Shown: positions 9,998-20,795, numbered from the stretch's first letter. The stretch: DNA of 64,000 nt from Shewanella sp. MR-4 (GCF_000014685.1 NC_008321.1:3283001-3347000); one strand, 5' to 3'. Made by a program: numbers and translations. Notes: generated by a model from the letters alone, not told the origin.

Positions 9998-11260
9998 TTA
10001 CTCATAGCCCACGGGCAGCCCTAACATATCGCGGGTGACTAAGGTGATGCCCTTCTCGGACACCCTAAAGCCCTTTGCCCTGTCATGGTCGTGGTTATAA
10101 CCAATCACTGTGCCTTCGGGGATGATGCAGCCCCTGTCGATGATGGCGTTTTTAATCTTACAGTGGCGTAGCACCACCACATCGGGCAGCACAACCGAAT
10201 CCTCAACCACTGAGTAGGAACAAACCCGCACCTCGTTAAACAATACACTGCGGCGCACGGTCGCCCCCGAGATAATACAGCCGCCGGATATAATCGAATC
10301 CACCGCCATGCCGCGTCTATCGTCATCGTCGAACACAAACTTAGCGGGAGGTAATTGCTCCTGATAGGTCCAAATCGGCCACTTGGCATCGTAGAGGTTT
10401 AAGGCGGGCGTGGGCGATAGCAATTCCATATTGGCCTGCCAGAAGGAATCCAAGGTGCCCACATCGCGCCAGTAGGCTTGCTCGTTGGGGAAGGCGCTCT
10501 TAAAGGGATAGGCAAACACTTTATGTTTTTCGATGATCGAGGGAATAATATCTTTGCCAAAATCGCGATCGGAATTGGCGTTTTGCGCGTCTTTCTTCAA
10601 CTGATCGAACAAAAATTCAGTGTTAAACACATAGTTGCCCATCGAGGCGAGGCACTTCTCAGGGTTGCCAGGGGAGTGTTTAGGATGCTTAGGTTTTTCT
10701 TCAAATCCTAGGATGCGCATCTCGTCATCGACTTCCATCACCCCAAATGCGCCCGCCGCTTCGGCCACGGGCACCTCGAGGCAGGAGACTGTCATATCGG
10801 CGCCGGATTCGGCATGGGCGGCGAGTAAGCCAGCGTAATCCATGCGATAAACATGGTCACCCGAGAGTACCATCACGTACTTAGGCAGCTCATGGCGGAT
10901 GATGTCGATATTTTGGAATACCGCGTCGGCCGTGCCCTGATACCAATTCTCAGAGTAACGTTGTGAGGCGGGTAGAATTTCCACCGACTCACCTAATTCC
11001 TTTTTAAAGTGGCCCCAACCACGCATCACGTGGCGAATTAACGAGTGCGACTTATATTGGGTCACCACCCCAACACGGCGGATCCCCGAGTTAATGCAAT
11101 TCGACAGCGGAAAATCGATGATCCTAAACTTGCCACCGAAATACAGCGCGGGTTTAGCGCGCCAGTCAGTGAGTTCATGTAAACGCGAGCCTCGGCCACC
11201 AGCCAGAATCAATGCATAGGTTTCACGAGTTAAATTACTGATATAACGTACATTAGACAT
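9998..11260 (-). CDS. glgC: Glucose-1-phosphate adenylyltransferase
   Basis: A 420-residue ADP-glucose pyrophosphorylase, the committed and usually allosteric step of glycogen synthesis (glucose-1-phosphate + ATP to ADP-glucose). The nucleotide-binding start LILAGGRGSRLHELTDWRAKPA, the substrate-site GNYVFNTEFL region, the FEEKPKHP loop and a C-terminal left-handed beta-helix domain with isoleucine-rich repeats (VVLPDVVVLRHCKIKNAIID) are visible. A ribosome site GGGGAG precedes the ATG. It is separated from glgP by 118 bases, the longest gap within the operon, and from glgA by 52 bases. Confidence 0.95.
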   Translation of the reverse strand: MSNVRYISNLTRETYALILAGGRGSRLHELTDWRAKPALYFGGKFRIIDFPLSNCINSGIRRVGVVTQYKSHSLIRHVMRGWGHFKKELGESVEILPASQRYSENWYQGTADAVFQNIDIIRHELPKYVMVLSGDHVYRMDYAGLLAAHAESGADMTVSCLEVPVAEAAGAFGVMEVDDEMRILGFEEKPKHPKHSPGNPEKCLASMGNYVFNTEFLFDQLKKDAQNANSDRDFGKDIIPSIIEKHKVFAYPFKSAFPNEQAYWRDVGTLDSFWQANMELLSPTPALNLYDAKWPIWTYQEQLPPAKFVFDDDDRRGMAVDSIISGGCIISGATVRRSVLFNEVRVCSYSVVEDSVVLPDVVVLRHCKIKNAIIDRGCIIPEGTVIGYNHDHDRAKGFRVSEKGITLVTRDMLGLPVGYE

Positions 11261-11378
11261 AGGCTCTACTCCCCAAATAGCACATCAGTGCCGATTGCTT
11301 CACAACGACTCTTCCCTGCCGCCCTTAGGCCGCAGGATTGCATACAACAGCGCATTCCTTTGCTCATTAACCTCTCCG

Positions 11379-13892
11379 TTACAGTTTCCAAATATCATCT
11401 CTATAGCCAGCAATCGTCACATCACTGGAGAAGCGACCACTGGCCGCCGTGTTGCGAATACTCATTTGCGTCCACTTTTTCGGATCTTTATAGGCCTTAG
11501 CCACAGCCTCTTGGGCGAGGCGATAACTGTCGAAATCCGCCGCCGTCATCCACTGATCATCCGCGCTTTCAATCGAGGCAATAATGGGATCGAAAATCCC
11601 CGGTTCCAGCAGGTTAAAATGGCCGCTCTTGAGTAAGGCCATGACTTCGGATAAGGCGTGAGACTCGGCGATAATCCGCTGCGGTTGGTAATCACAGCGC
11701 ATCTGGGTCACTTGCTCGGCGTTGAGGCCAAAGAGGAAAAAGTTATCCTCGCCCACCTCTTCGAGCATCTCGATATTGGCGCCATCCAAGGTGCCTATGG
11801 TGAGTGCGCCATTCATCATGAACTTCATATTGCCCGTACCCGAGGCCTCCTTACCCGCGGTGGAGATTTGTTCGGAGACGTCGGTGCCGGGGCAGATTTT
11901 TTCCATGGCACTGACGTTGTAATTCGGCAGAAACGCAAAGCGAAGATAAGGCGCCACCACAGGATCGCAATTGACCATATGGGCGACATTACTGGCGAGT
12001 TTGATGATGAGCTTCGCCATAAAATAACCGGGCGCCGCCTTACCACCGATCAGCACGCAGCGTGGCACTAGGTGCTCTGTGTGCCCCTGCTGGATTTGAT
12101 GGTAGAGATGGATCACATGCAGAATATTAAGTAACTGACGCTTGTACTCGTGGATCCGTTTAACCTGCACATCAAACAGCATTGCAGGGTCAAACTCGAC
12201 GCCACATTCCTTGGCGATCATCTTGGCGAGTTGCACCTTGTTGGCTTGTTTCACCTCACGCCACTTTTGAATAAAGCTAGCGTCCTGGGTTAAGGCATTG
12301 AGCGCCGTCAACTGGCTTAAATCCGTCACCCAGCCCTTGCCTAAATGGCTAGTTAACAGTTTGGCGAGAGCGGGATTGCAGTGGGCTAACCAACGTCTTG
12401 GGGTCACGCCATTGGTGCGATTGTTAAACTTCTCTGGCCACAGGCTATAAAAATCCTTAAACAGGCCCGACTTTAATAACTGGGTATGTAGCGCCGCCAC
12501 ACCGTTTACTGAAAAGCTCGCCACTATGGCTAGGTACGCCATGCGCACATGGGGATCGGGGCCATCTTGAATGATCGACATGCTGGCCAGTTTGGCGCCA
12601 TCTCCCGGCCAGTGGTGGGCAACTAAATCTAGGTATCTGGCGTTGATTTCATAGATGATTTCTAAAATTCGCGGCAACATCAGCGCCATCATACGCACGG
12701 GCCAGCGCTCTAACGCCTCGGGCAACAATGTGTGATTGGTATAGGCCATAGTCTGGCTGGTAATCGCCCAGGCGGCGTCCCATTCGAGGCCATATTCATC
12801 CACCAGCAGCCGCATTAATTCGGGGACGGCAATGCTGGGGTGAGTGTCATTCAGTTGGATCACATTTTTCGCGGCAAAATCGCTGAAGTCATGACCGTGG
12901 TGATGCACCCAACGTTTTAAAATTGCCTGCAGGCTGGCGGAGGACAAAAAGTACTGCTGACGCAACCGCAGCTCTTTACCGTTTTCGCTAGCATCGTTGG
13001 GGTACAGCACCATAGTGATTTGTTCAGCGAGGTTCTTGCACGCCACCGCCTCTGTGTAATCCCCTTGGTTAAACTCTGCTAAATCAAAGTCATCCGTCGC
13101 TTCGGCTTTCCAGAGTCTGAGGCTATTCACCCGGCCATTGCGATAACCGGGCACGGGCATGTCATAGGCCACGGCGAGCACATCTTGAGTGTCGACCCAA
13201 ATCATGTGTCTGCGCCCTTGTTTATCGACATAGGATTCGGTGTGACCGAAGAACTTTACCGTCACATTATGGTGCGGAACGCGTACCTCCCAGGGGTTGC
13301 CCTCCCGCAGCCAGCGATCTGGGCGCTCCACCTGATAGCCATCGACTATCTTCTGGGCGAACATGCCGTATTCGTAACGAATGCCATAACCCGTGACGGA
13401 TAAATCCATGCTGGCGCAGCTATCGAGAAAACACGCGGCGAGTCGCCCAAGGCCACCATTGCCTAACCCTGCGTCGTGTTCGGCCTCTTCAAGCTCCTCA
13501 AGAGACACGGAATATTGGCTAAGCGCCTCGCGGCTGTCTTGCTCTAAATCTAAATTTAACAAGGCATTACCTAATGCCCTGCCCATGAGAAACTCCAGCG
13601 ATAAGTAGGCCACTTGCTTGTTGTCATAGCAGCTATCTTTTATCCGCGTCTCACGCCACTCATCCAACATTTGTTCTTTAACGCTGAGTGCCAGCGCTTG
13701 AAATAACTCACCGTGAGCCACTTCGCCGCGGCTTAAACCGTAACGCACATGGCGATTAAAGGTCGCGGGCAGGGCATCACAGGGCTCGCAGGGGTCGAGT
13801 GTCGCTTTTGGCTGACTCGGCGCGGCCTTAGTGGCACGTTTTTTTGGGGGAACGCCGCTGGTATTTGGGCTCAGCTCACTGTTATGACTCAT
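11379..13892 (-). CDS. glgP: Glycogen phosphorylase
   Basis: An 837-residue GT35 enzyme that releases glucose-1-phosphate from alpha-1,4-glucan ends. The pyridoxal-phosphate site EASGTGNMKFMMNGALTIG, with its Schiff-base lysine in GNMK, is intact, as are GNGGLGRLAACFLDS and NGVTPRRW. The first 40 residues form a Ser/Pro/Lys-rich leader (TSGVPPKKRATKAAPSQP) that is longer than in E. coli and looks disordered. The ATG at 13892 is 2 bases after the glgX stop and is preceded by AAGGAA inside the glgX end, so the two genes are translationally close. It supplies glucose-1-phosphate, which GlgC can re-use. Confidence 0.95.
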   Translation of the reverse strand: MSHNSELSPNTSGVPPKKRATKAAPSQPKATLDPCEPCDALPATFNRHVRYGLSRGEVAHGELFQALALSVKEQMLDEWRETRIKDSCYDNKQVAYLSLEFLMGRALGNALLNLDLEQDSREALSQYSVSLEELEEAEHDAGLGNGGLGRLAACFLDSCASMDLSVTGYGIRYEYGMFAQKIVDGYQVERPDRWLREGNPWEVRVPHHNVTVKFFGHTESYVDKQGRRHMIWVDTQDVLAVAYDMPVPGYRNGRVNSLRLWKAEATDDFDLAEFNQGDYTEAVACKNLAEQITMVLYPNDASENGKELRLRQQYFLSSASLQAILKRWVHHHGHDFSDFAAKNVIQLNDTHPSIAVPELMRLLVDEYGLEWDAAWAITSQTMAYTNHTLLPEALERWPVRMMALMLPRILEIIYEINARYLDLVAHHWPGDGAKLASMSIIQDGPDPHVRMAYLAIVASFSVNGVAALHTQLLKSGLFKDFYSLWPEKFNNRTNGVTPRRWLAHCNPALAKLLTSHLGKGWVTDLSQLTALNALTQDASFIQKWREVKQANKVQLAKMIAKECGVEFDPAMLFDVQVKRIHEYKRQLLNILHVIHLYHQIQQGHTEHLVPRCVLIGGKAAPGYFMAKLIIKLASNVAHMVNCDPVVAPYLRFAFLPNYNVSAMEKICPGTDVSEQISTAGKEASGTGNMKFMMNGALTIGTLDGANIEMLEEVGEDNFFLFGLNAEQVTQMRCDYQPQRIIAESHALSEVMALLKSGHFNLLEPGIFDPIIASIESADDQWMTAADFDSYRLAQEAVAKAYKDPKKWTQMSIRNTAASGRFSSDVTIAGYRDDIWKL

Positions 13893-13894
13893 AG

Positions 13895-16153
13895 TTAATT
13901 CCTTATAAAATCAGCATGAAACAGCATAAGACTGCGATCCTGTAACAAGTACCGCGTCGGTGAGGACTGAGCATCCAGCGGCTCAGTGGGAGTTAAAAAT
14001 TGGGGGTCTGTTTGGGTATGCAGCAGGCATTGCCACGGCCCTAAACCGTCAAAAACCGGCAGGGTAAAGGCTAAGGGATGCTCATCGGCATTCACCATCA
14101 ACAGCAGTGCTTGAAGGTTGTCACCCTGAGTCTGTGGTTGAGTGGCGGTTAAATTGCCCGATAACACCACGCAGAGGCTGCGGCCCATGGACTCGCTCCA
14201 CAGGCTTTTGCTCATCGGCTCACCTTGGCGGCTAAACCAATCCAACCTCGCCCCCGTTGGGGTTGAGGCAGGGCTTACAGCATGGCTTGAAGATGACTCG
14301 GACGACCAATCGAAGGCATTGGCCACTAGCTGCTCATGGATAAAACGTTTGGAACACAAGAGCGGGAAGCGTTTGCGTAAAGCAATCAACTGCGAGGTAA
14401 AACTCAGCAATGAACTATCCATGCCATCCGATGACCAATCAAACCAATTCAAGGGGTTATCTTGGCAATAGGCGTTATTATTCCCGCCTTGGGTACGGCC
14501 CGTTTCATCTCCGCTGAGTAACATAGGCACCCCTTGGGATAAGAATAATGTGGTCAATAGATTACGTTGCTGGCGGGCGCGCAGCGCGAGAATGGTGGCG
14601 TCATCAGTGTCGCCCTCGACCCCATAGTGATGACTGAAGTTCTCATGGTGGCCATCACGGTTTTCTTCACCGTTAGCCCAATTGTGCCGCTCGCAATAAC
14701 TCACTAAATCTTTGAGGGTAAAACCATCGTGACTGGTTAAAAAGTTGATACTGGCGGCAGGAGGTCGGCCGCTATGCTCAAAGAAATCCCCCGAGCCATG
14801 AAATCGCCGCGCAAACTCGGGCAACATGCCGTGATCGCCCCGCCAGAAACGCCGCATGGTGTCGCGGTATCTGTCATTCCACTCACTAAAAGCCACCGGG
14901 AAATTACCCAACTGATACCCACCCGGGCCAATATCCCAAGGCTCGGCAATCAGCTTCACCCGGCACAACACAGGGTCTTGCAGCAGCGCATCAAAAAAAC
15001 CACTTCCGGGATCAAATCCATAGGCTTCACGGCCAAGACAGGCGGCTAAATCGAAGCGAAAGCCATCGACGCCCATCACTTCGACCCAGTAACGCAGGGA
15101 ATCTAGCACTAACTGCAACATGCGCGGATGGTTGAGGTTTAAGGTATTACCACAACCGGTATCGTTGATATAAAAGCGTTTATCGTTTGGATGCAGGCGG
15201 TAATAGCTCAGATTGTCGATACCGCGAAAGCTAAAGGTCGGCCCGAGGCGACTGCCCTCGGCGCTGTGGTTATAGACCACATCGAGAATGACTTCGATAC
15301 CCGCACCGTGTAGCGCATCCACCATAGTGCGAAACTCACCAATATCTTCACTCGAGAGATAACTCGGCTCAGGCGCAAAAAAGCCTACGCTGTTATAACC
15401 CCAATAGTTAGAGAGCTGTTTTTCAAGTAGAAAGGGCTCGGAAAAAAATGCCTGAACCGGCAGTAACTCGACGCAATTTACGCCGAGATTAACTAAGTAA
15501 TCTATCGCGGCATTCGATGCCAGCCCGGCAAAGGTGCCACGCAGCGGCGCATCTATCTCAGGGTGCAGCGCGGTAAATCCCTTTAAGTGCATCTCATAGA
15601 TAATGCACTGCTCAAGTGGCAATGGCTCACGCTTGCTTGAGAGCGGCCGAATAGTATGGGCCTTAGCGGCATCAAAAAGGGGCCGAGTATCGACCACTTT
15701 GCACTTAGGTACAAAATCTGCGTTATCTAAGGTGCTGAAAGATAAGTCCTCGTTGGGATTATCAATCTCATAACCAAAATTGGCGATATGGTGGTGATAG
15801 CGTCCCACGAGCTGGCGAGCGTAGGGGTCTAACAGCAACTTATGCGGATTAAATCTGTGGCCTAATTGCGGCTCGTAGGGACCATAAACACGGTAGCCAT
15901 AAAGCTGGCCGGCACTGAGCCCATGCACATACAAATGCCAGATCTGCTGGGTCTGCTCTGTCAAGGGGATGCGCTGAGTTTCCACCTCGCCTTGGGCATC
16001 AAACAGACATAACTCCACCCCAGTGGCATGGGCTGAAAACAGGGCGAAATTCACCCCACCATCATCGACCGTCGCCCCCAATGGGAAGGGCTGTCCCGCG
16101 CTTAGGTTATAGGCGGTTGAGCCATCAGCATTTACAGGCACAGGATTCGTCAT
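13895..16153 (-). CDS. glgX: Glycogen debranching enzyme (isoamylase type)
   Basis: A GH13 debranching enzyme of 752 residues that cleaves alpha-1,6 branches left by phosphorylase. An N-terminal CBM48-like domain (GATVDDGGVNFALFSAHA) is followed by the catalytic barrel with DVVYNHSAEG, DGFRFDLAACLG (nucleophile Asp), LIAEPWDIGPGGYQ (acid Glu) and TSHDGFTLKDLVSY. The open frame runs 32 codons further upstream, but the ATG at 16153 overlaps the glgB stop as ATGA, the classic translational-coupling arrangement. The extra upstream part is simply glgB read in another frame. Confidence 0.94.
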   Translation of the reverse strand: MTNPVPVNADGSTAYNLSAGQPFPLGATVDDGGVNFALFSAHATGVELCLFDAQGEVETQRIPLTEQTQQIWHLYVHGLSAGQLYGYRVYGPYEPQLGHRFNPHKLLLDPYARQLVGRYHHHIANFGYEIDNPNEDLSFSTLDNADFVPKCKVVDTRPLFDAAKAHTIRPLSSKREPLPLEQCIIYEMHLKGFTALHPEIDAPLRGTFAGLASNAAIDYLVNLGVNCVELLPVQAFFSEPFLLEKQLSNYWGYNSVGFFAPEPSYLSSEDIGEFRTMVDALHGAGIEVILDVVYNHSAEGSRLGPTFSFRGIDNLSYYRLHPNDKRFYINDTGCGNTLNLNHPRMLQLVLDSLRYWVEVMGVDGFRFDLAACLGREAYGFDPGSGFFDALLQDPVLCRVKLIAEPWDIGPGGYQLGNFPVAFSEWNDRYRDTMRRFWRGDHGMLPEFARRFHGSGDFFEHSGRPPAASINFLTSHDGFTLKDLVSYCERHNWANGEENRDGHHENFSHHYGVEGDTDDATILALRARQQRNLLTTLFLSQGVPMLLSGDETGRTQGGNNNAYCQDNPLNWFDWSSDGMDSSLLSFTSQLIALRKRFPLLCSKRFIHEQLVANAFDWSSESSSSHAVSPASTPTGARLDWFSRQGEPMSKSLWSESMGRSLCVVLSGNLTATQPQTQGDNLQALLLMVNADEHPLAFTLPVFDGLGPWQCLLHTQTDPQFLTPTEPLDAQSSPTRYLLQDRSLMLFHADFIRN

Positions 16154-18387
16154 AGGCTGGTATCTCTTGGCGCATCCGTCGCAGGCCCGAGGATTAAGCA
16201 CCCCAGGGGCGGCACAGTGATCAACGCGCTCGATGCCATGCCCTGCCAAGGTAAATCTTCGGCAATCACCTTGCCCGCATTCCCCTGATTGCTGCCACCA
16301 TAGAGATGGCTGTCGCTATTGAGGTACTCACAGAAATCCCCGCCTTGGGGCAAGCCGATACGAAATCCTTGGTGCAGAGTGGGCGTCATATTCACCACAA
16401 ACACTAAGGGCACATCACTGCCCTCGCCATAGCGAACAAAGCTAAAAATACTGTCGCGGCCATTGTCACAATCGAGCCAGCGAAAACCTTGTGACTCATA
16501 GTCGAGCACGGATAAGGCGGGGAATTGGCGATAAAGCTGATTCAGATCGCGAAGCCAGCGCTGCACGCCTTGGTGAGGCTCGAAGGCGAGCAAATGCCAA
16601 TCGAGGCTATGGTTATGGTTCCATTCGTCGCGCTGGGCGAACTCACTGCCCATAAACAGCAGTTTTTTGCCTGGATGCCCCCACATAAAGCCGTAATAGG
16701 CCTTGAGGGTGGCAAATTTTTGCCAATCATCGCCGGGAATTTTATGCAACAAAGAGCCCTTGCCGTGCACCACTTCATCGTGGCTTATCGACAGCATAAA
16801 TTGCTCCGAATAGGCATACATCAAACTAAAGGTCAGCTGGTTATGGTGATACTGGCGATAGATGGGATCGCGGCCTAAGTAGCTTAGGCTGTCGTTCATC
16901 CAGCCCATATTCCACTTAAAACCAAACCCCAGCCCGCCGCTATCCGTCGGCTTAGTCACCCCCGCAAAGGCGGTCGACTCTTCAGCTATCATGCAAATGC
17001 CTGGGAAGGCTTGATACAAACGTTGATTCAACATTTGCAGAAAATGAATCGCCTCTAAATTCTCCCGTCCGCCATAGGCATTGGGCAGCCACTGTCCAGG
17101 TTCACGGCTGTAGTCGAGGTACAACATGGATGACACCGCATCGAGCCTTAGCCCATCGAGGTGAAATTCCCGCAGCCAATAGCAGGCATTGCTGAGCAGA
17201 AAGCTTCGCACCTCACCGCGGTCGTAGTTATAGATCAACGTATCCCAATCGGGGTGCGTGCCTTTGCGCGGGTCTTCATGTTCGTAGAGACAAGTGCCAT
17301 CGAAACGCACAAGGCCGTGGGGATCCTTAGGGAAATGCGCCGCGACCCAATCGAGTAACACGCCAATCTCGGCCTGATGGCAGGCATCGATAAAGGCCTT
17401 TAAGCCATTGGCATCGCCAAAACGATGGGTCGGCGCGTACAGGCCAACGGGTTGATACCCCCAAGAGCCGTCGAAGGGATACTCACTGACTGGCATCAAC
17501 TCGATATGGGTAAAACCTTGCTCCTTCACATAGGGGATCAATTGCTCAATTAAGTCTTGATAATCAAAATATTGCTCACCAAACTCACCTTTTCGGCGCC
17601 AAGAGCCTAGCTGCACTTCGTAGATAGACATAGCGGCGCGATGCCAAGCTGTGGTCGCCCGTTTGTGCATCCATTGTGTATCTGCCCAAGGATGTTGGTG
17701 TTTTTTCGGCACTATGGAGGCATTGTGCGGTGCACATTCCATTTGGGTCGCCATAGGGTCGGATTTGGCGTGGCGCTCGCCATTTTGATAAACCAAATCA
17801 AATTTATAGTGCGTGCCTTCGGCAACATCAGGCAGAAAAATCTCCCATAAGCCGTTGGCCATATGTTGGCGCATCACATGGCGAGTATCGTCCCAGTGGT
17901 TAAAATCCCCCACCACAGAAACCCGCTTAGCATTGGGTGCCCATACGCAAAAATGCACGCCTTCGACGCTATCGACTTGGCGCCAGTTCGCACCTAAAAA
18001 GCGATAGGCCTGCTCAGAGCTTCCTTCGCCAAAGAGGTATAAGTCCTGACTATCGAGGAGGGAGCCAAACTGATAGGGATCGATAATATCCAGCTCGCAG
18101 AGGGGATAAACCACCCGTAGCGCATACAAAAAGGGCTTAACCCGTCTGCCAAGCGTGCCCGCAAACAGCCCCGCCTCATTGACGCGCTCAAGGCTCGCTA
18201 CCTTACGGCCATCCTTAAGACTTATCACATCAACCTTTTGGGCGTTGCGTAAAAAACAGCGCACCACCAAGGCCTTACCCTCGTTGATGCTGTGCATACC
18301 AAGCAGGGAAAACACATCCGTATATTGACCGTTTAACAGCGCGACATCGCTACCGTCATAGAAGTAAGTCTGGGCTTGAGTCATCAT
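16150..18387 (-). CDS. glgB: 1,4-alpha-glucan branching enzyme
   Basis: A GH13 branching enzyme of about 745 residues that introduces alpha-1,6 branches. Two N-terminal domains (the second is CBM48, with VEGVHFCVWAPNAKRVSVVGDFN) precede the barrel with DWVAAHFPKD, LDGLRLDAVSSMLYLDYSRE, IAEESTAF and SHDEVVHGKGSLL. The frame is open from a TTG at 18408 that overlaps the malQ stop (TTGA). I prefer the ATG at 18387 because GGAAG lies 4 bases before it; the following ATG at 18384 would also work. Either way malQ and glgB are nearly contiguous and co-transcribed. Confidence 0.93.
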   Translation of the reverse strand: MMTQAQTYFYDGSDVALLNGQYTDVFSLLGMHSINEGKALVVRCFLRNAQKVDVISLKDGRKVASLERVNEAGLFAGTLGRRVKPFLYALRVVYPLCELDIIDPYQFGSLLDSQDLYLFGEGSSEQAYRFLGANWRQVDSVEGVHFCVWAPNAKRVSVVGDFNHWDDTRHVMRQHMANGLWEIFLPDVAEGTHYKFDLVYQNGERHAKSDPMATQMECAPHNASIVPKKHQHPWADTQWMHKRATTAWHRAAMSIYEVQLGSWRRKGEFGEQYFDYQDLIEQLIPYVKEQGFTHIELMPVSEYPFDGSWGYQPVGLYAPTHRFGDANGLKAFIDACHQAEIGVLLDWVAAHFPKDPHGLVRFDGTCLYEHEDPRKGTHPDWDTLIYNYDRGEVRSFLLSNACYWLREFHLDGLRLDAVSSMLYLDYSREPGQWLPNAYGGRENLEAIHFLQMLNQRLYQAFPGICMIAEESTAFAGVTKPTDSGGLGFGFKWNMGWMNDSLSYLGRDPIYRQYHHNQLTFSLMYAYSEQFMLSISHDEVVHGKGSLLHKIPGDDWQKFATLKAYYGFMWGHPGKKLLFMGSEFAQRDEWNHNHSLDWHLLAFEPHQGVQRWLRDLNQLYRQFPALSVLDYESQGFRWLDCDNGRDSIFSFVRYGEGSDVPLVFVVNMTPTLHQGFRIGLPQGGDFCEYLNSDSHLYGGSNQGNAGKVIAEDLPWQGMASSALITVPPLGCLILGPATDAPRDTSL

Positions 18388-18404
18388 TTGGCTTCCATTT
18401 TTAG

Positions 18405-20795
18405 TCAAAGGGTATCTATATGCGCAGCCGTTTCTGGCAAATGTCTTGCCGCAGCAATGCGTTGCAAACGCTCAGCCAGCGCAGGCCTAGCTGCAGCTTC
18501 GCTTAGGCTGATGGGCAATCGCCGCTGCCAATTGGGGTACTCGAGCCAAGTGCCAGGGATATTCACCGCATGGCGGTCCCCGAGCAGATCGCACCACTGC
18601 ACACTGTAAAGTGCGCTGTTGCCCGAGGCGCCAAAGGGCATCCACGCCGTTAATAAATCTTCAATATCAATCTGTTGAATATCCGTCTCCGGCAATAAGC
18701 CCTGGGAGATTAAGCACTGCGCGAGCTGGTGTTTTTCCTGCTCACGTCCGGCTAAGGCCTCACCTAATTGCTCGTCGGTATTGAATAGTTCGAGTTGTCG
18801 CCTCAGGTGCAAATCGCTGCCCGTCCACCAGGCGACTAATGTCGGCACATCGTGGTTTGCCAGCATCATCAAACTCTGGAACTTATAGTGGCTCGGCGGC
18901 TTAAAGCCTTGATGGTCTTTGCAGAAGTAGAACAACTCGTTGGAGTAAACCCCCGCCTGATACAGGCGATGAATAATATCGGGCGGCACTAGGCCTAAAT
19001 CTTCACCAATCACCACGCAGCGGGCGCGTTGACTCTCAAGACAGAGAATCGCCAACAGAGTTTCGACCGGGTAATACACATAGGCGCCATGGCCGAGGCG
19101 CTTATCCAGAGGCCACCACCAGAGTCGCAGCAGCCCCATCACATGGTCGATTCGCAGCGCACCGCAGTGGGTCATGTTGGCGCGAGTCAGCTCAATAAAA
19201 TGGCGATATTGATGCTGTTTTAGCTTGACGGGATCGAGGGGCGTAAGTCCCCAGTTTTGTCCCTGCAGCGCGAAGGGATCTGGCGGTGCGCCAATACTGG
19301 CGTTTAAGCAAAACTGCTGCGAATTAGCTTGAACCTCAACGCCTTGCAACGCGGCGCCCACGGCCAAATCACGAATAAGCCCAATGCCCATTCCCGCTTC
19401 TTTGGCTTTGAGTTGGCACAATTGCAGTTGATCTTCAGCCACAAACTGCAGGTATAAATAAAAGCCTTCATCCTGCGCTATGGTCCGTGGGCTGCGTAGC
19501 GATTCGGCTTGGGCAAATTCCCTGAGCGGCGCGCCCTGCTCTGCCACAAAATCCTCAAATCGCTGCGCCCTGAGTGTGTTTGACTGTAAATGGTGTTCGC
19601 AAAAGACAGTGTATAAACGTGCAAAGGCGCGGTACTTAAGCTCGCTCACTTTGGGGTAATCGAGCCAATTCTCTGCGTTGAGTAGGGCAATGGCTTCTTG
19701 CCACTCCTTCGCCGCAAACTCCGTTTTTAATGGCTCAAATTCAGGCACGCTAGGTAAATGAATATACATCGGATTCAGCCTTCGACGATCGCAGGGACTA
19801 TAGGGACTCGGATGTTCCGGCGCGGCAATATCTAAGGCATGCAATGGATTAAGCTGAATGAAATCGGCGCCATATTCGGCCACTAACCCGATAAGTTGCT
19901 CTAAATCGCCAAAGTCGCCCATGCCCCATTGGCTTTCGCTGCGCAGACTATAGAGCTGAAGACTCACGCCCCAAGGTTTATGGCGCTTTCCTTGAGCCAC
20001 AGCGCTCATCACCCCTTGATAGGCGGTTCTCGGTGCCACCATAAAAGTGCCATGGAACTCAGTCGCCTTACTTGCGGCAGAAATGCTTGCTGCTGAGGTG
20101 CTTGCCGATGCTACAGCTTGATGATCATCTGCCAGCCCAAGCAAACTGACGCTCAGAGTGTGGTAGCCCAGCCCCAAGCAAGATAGATCACTTAAGTTGT
20201 CTTTATTGTTAGATGTGTTTAGCGCGACGCTGACATTTTCCCATGAACGGCGCGGCTCAGCCTTGCTATCTTGCTCAGCGGCATCGCCCGCATCCCGGCA
20301 ATAAAATTCATGGCCTAAAAGGTCGAGGCGGTATTGAATAAACTGGCATTCATCGGCAAAGGGGCTATTGCCAAACTGTGCCAACTCCTGCGCCTGAATA
20401 CGATAATCCCCAATCGGTTTTAGCGCCGAAAACGGCACCTCGAGGATAACCCTCTCCCCTTGCTCACAGGTAAAGGTGAGCAGCAGATCGCCACGGTAAG
20501 ATTGAGGTAAATACAGACAGACCCAAGGTTCGTCGACATAGCACCAATGAAACGCCGGCAACACTTGTGTCCAATGATGTGCATCGAGTTGATACACCTG
20601 AGCGTCAAGCTCGTCGCCACTGGGTAAACTCGTTAATGGTTCATCCTTTGCCTCGCAGGCCTGAGTATTTTTCTCCTGCAACATACAGGTCAAAATCCCT
20701 TGCCTATCAGCCTCGGGAATGCGGATGTACTGGCCAAAGCAGTCGGTAAAGTCTGCTCCCACGCCCCGCAAATACAGCAACTTCTCCAGCCCCAT
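18405..20795 (-). CDS. malQ: 4-alpha-glucanotransferase (amylomaltase)
   Basis: A 796-residue GH77 disproportionating enzyme that transfers maltodextrin segments and releases glucose. Catalytic-region motifs are present: SPYSPCDRRRLNPMYI, LRIDHVMGLLRLWW (nucleophile Asp), VIGEDLGLVPPDI (acid Glu) and ANHDVPTLVAWW. The N-terminal 250 residues are the long, variable extension typical of gamma-proteobacterial MalQ. It is the first gene of the glycogen operon, so transcription probably begins in the 500-base gap upstream. Its place here, rather than with malP/malT, shows that maltodextrins from debranching are handled together with glycogen. Confidence 0.92.
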   Translation of the reverse strand: MGLEKLLYLRGVGADFTDCFGQYIRIPEADRQGILTCMLQEKNTQACEAKDEPLTSLPSGDELDAQVYQLDAHHWTQVLPAFHWCYVDEPWVCLYLPQSYRGDLLLTFTCEQGERVILEVPFSALKPIGDYRIQAQELAQFGNSPFADECQFIQYRLDLLGHEFYCRDAGDAAEQDSKAEPRRSWENVSVALNTSNNKDNLSDLSCLGLGYHTLSVSLLGLADDHQAVASASTSAASISAASKATEFHGTFMVAPRTAYQGVMSAVAQGKRHKPWGVSLQLYSLRSESQWGMGDFGDLEQLIGLVAEYGADFIQLNPLHALDIAAPEHPSPYSPCDRRRLNPMYIHLPSVPEFEPLKTEFAAKEWQEAIALLNAENWLDYPKVSELKYRAFARLYTVFCEHHLQSNTLRAQRFEDFVAEQGAPLREFAQAESLRSPRTIAQDEGFYLYLQFVAEDQLQLCQLKAKEAGMGIGLIRDLAVGAALQGVEVQANSQQFCLNASIGAPPDPFALQGQNWGLTPLDPVKLKQHQYRHFIELTRANMTHCGALRIDHVMGLLRLWWWPLDKRLGHGAYVYYPVETLLAILCLESQRARCVVIGEDLGLVPPDIIHRLYQAGVYSNELFYFCKDHQGFKPPSHYKFQSLMMLANHDVPTLVAWWTGSDLHLRRQLELFNTDEQLGEALAGREQEKHQLAQCLISQGLLPETDIQQIDIEDLLTAWMPFGASGNSALYSVQWCDLLGDRHAVNIPGTWLEYPNWQRRLPISLSEAAARPALAERLQRIAAARHLPETAAHIDTL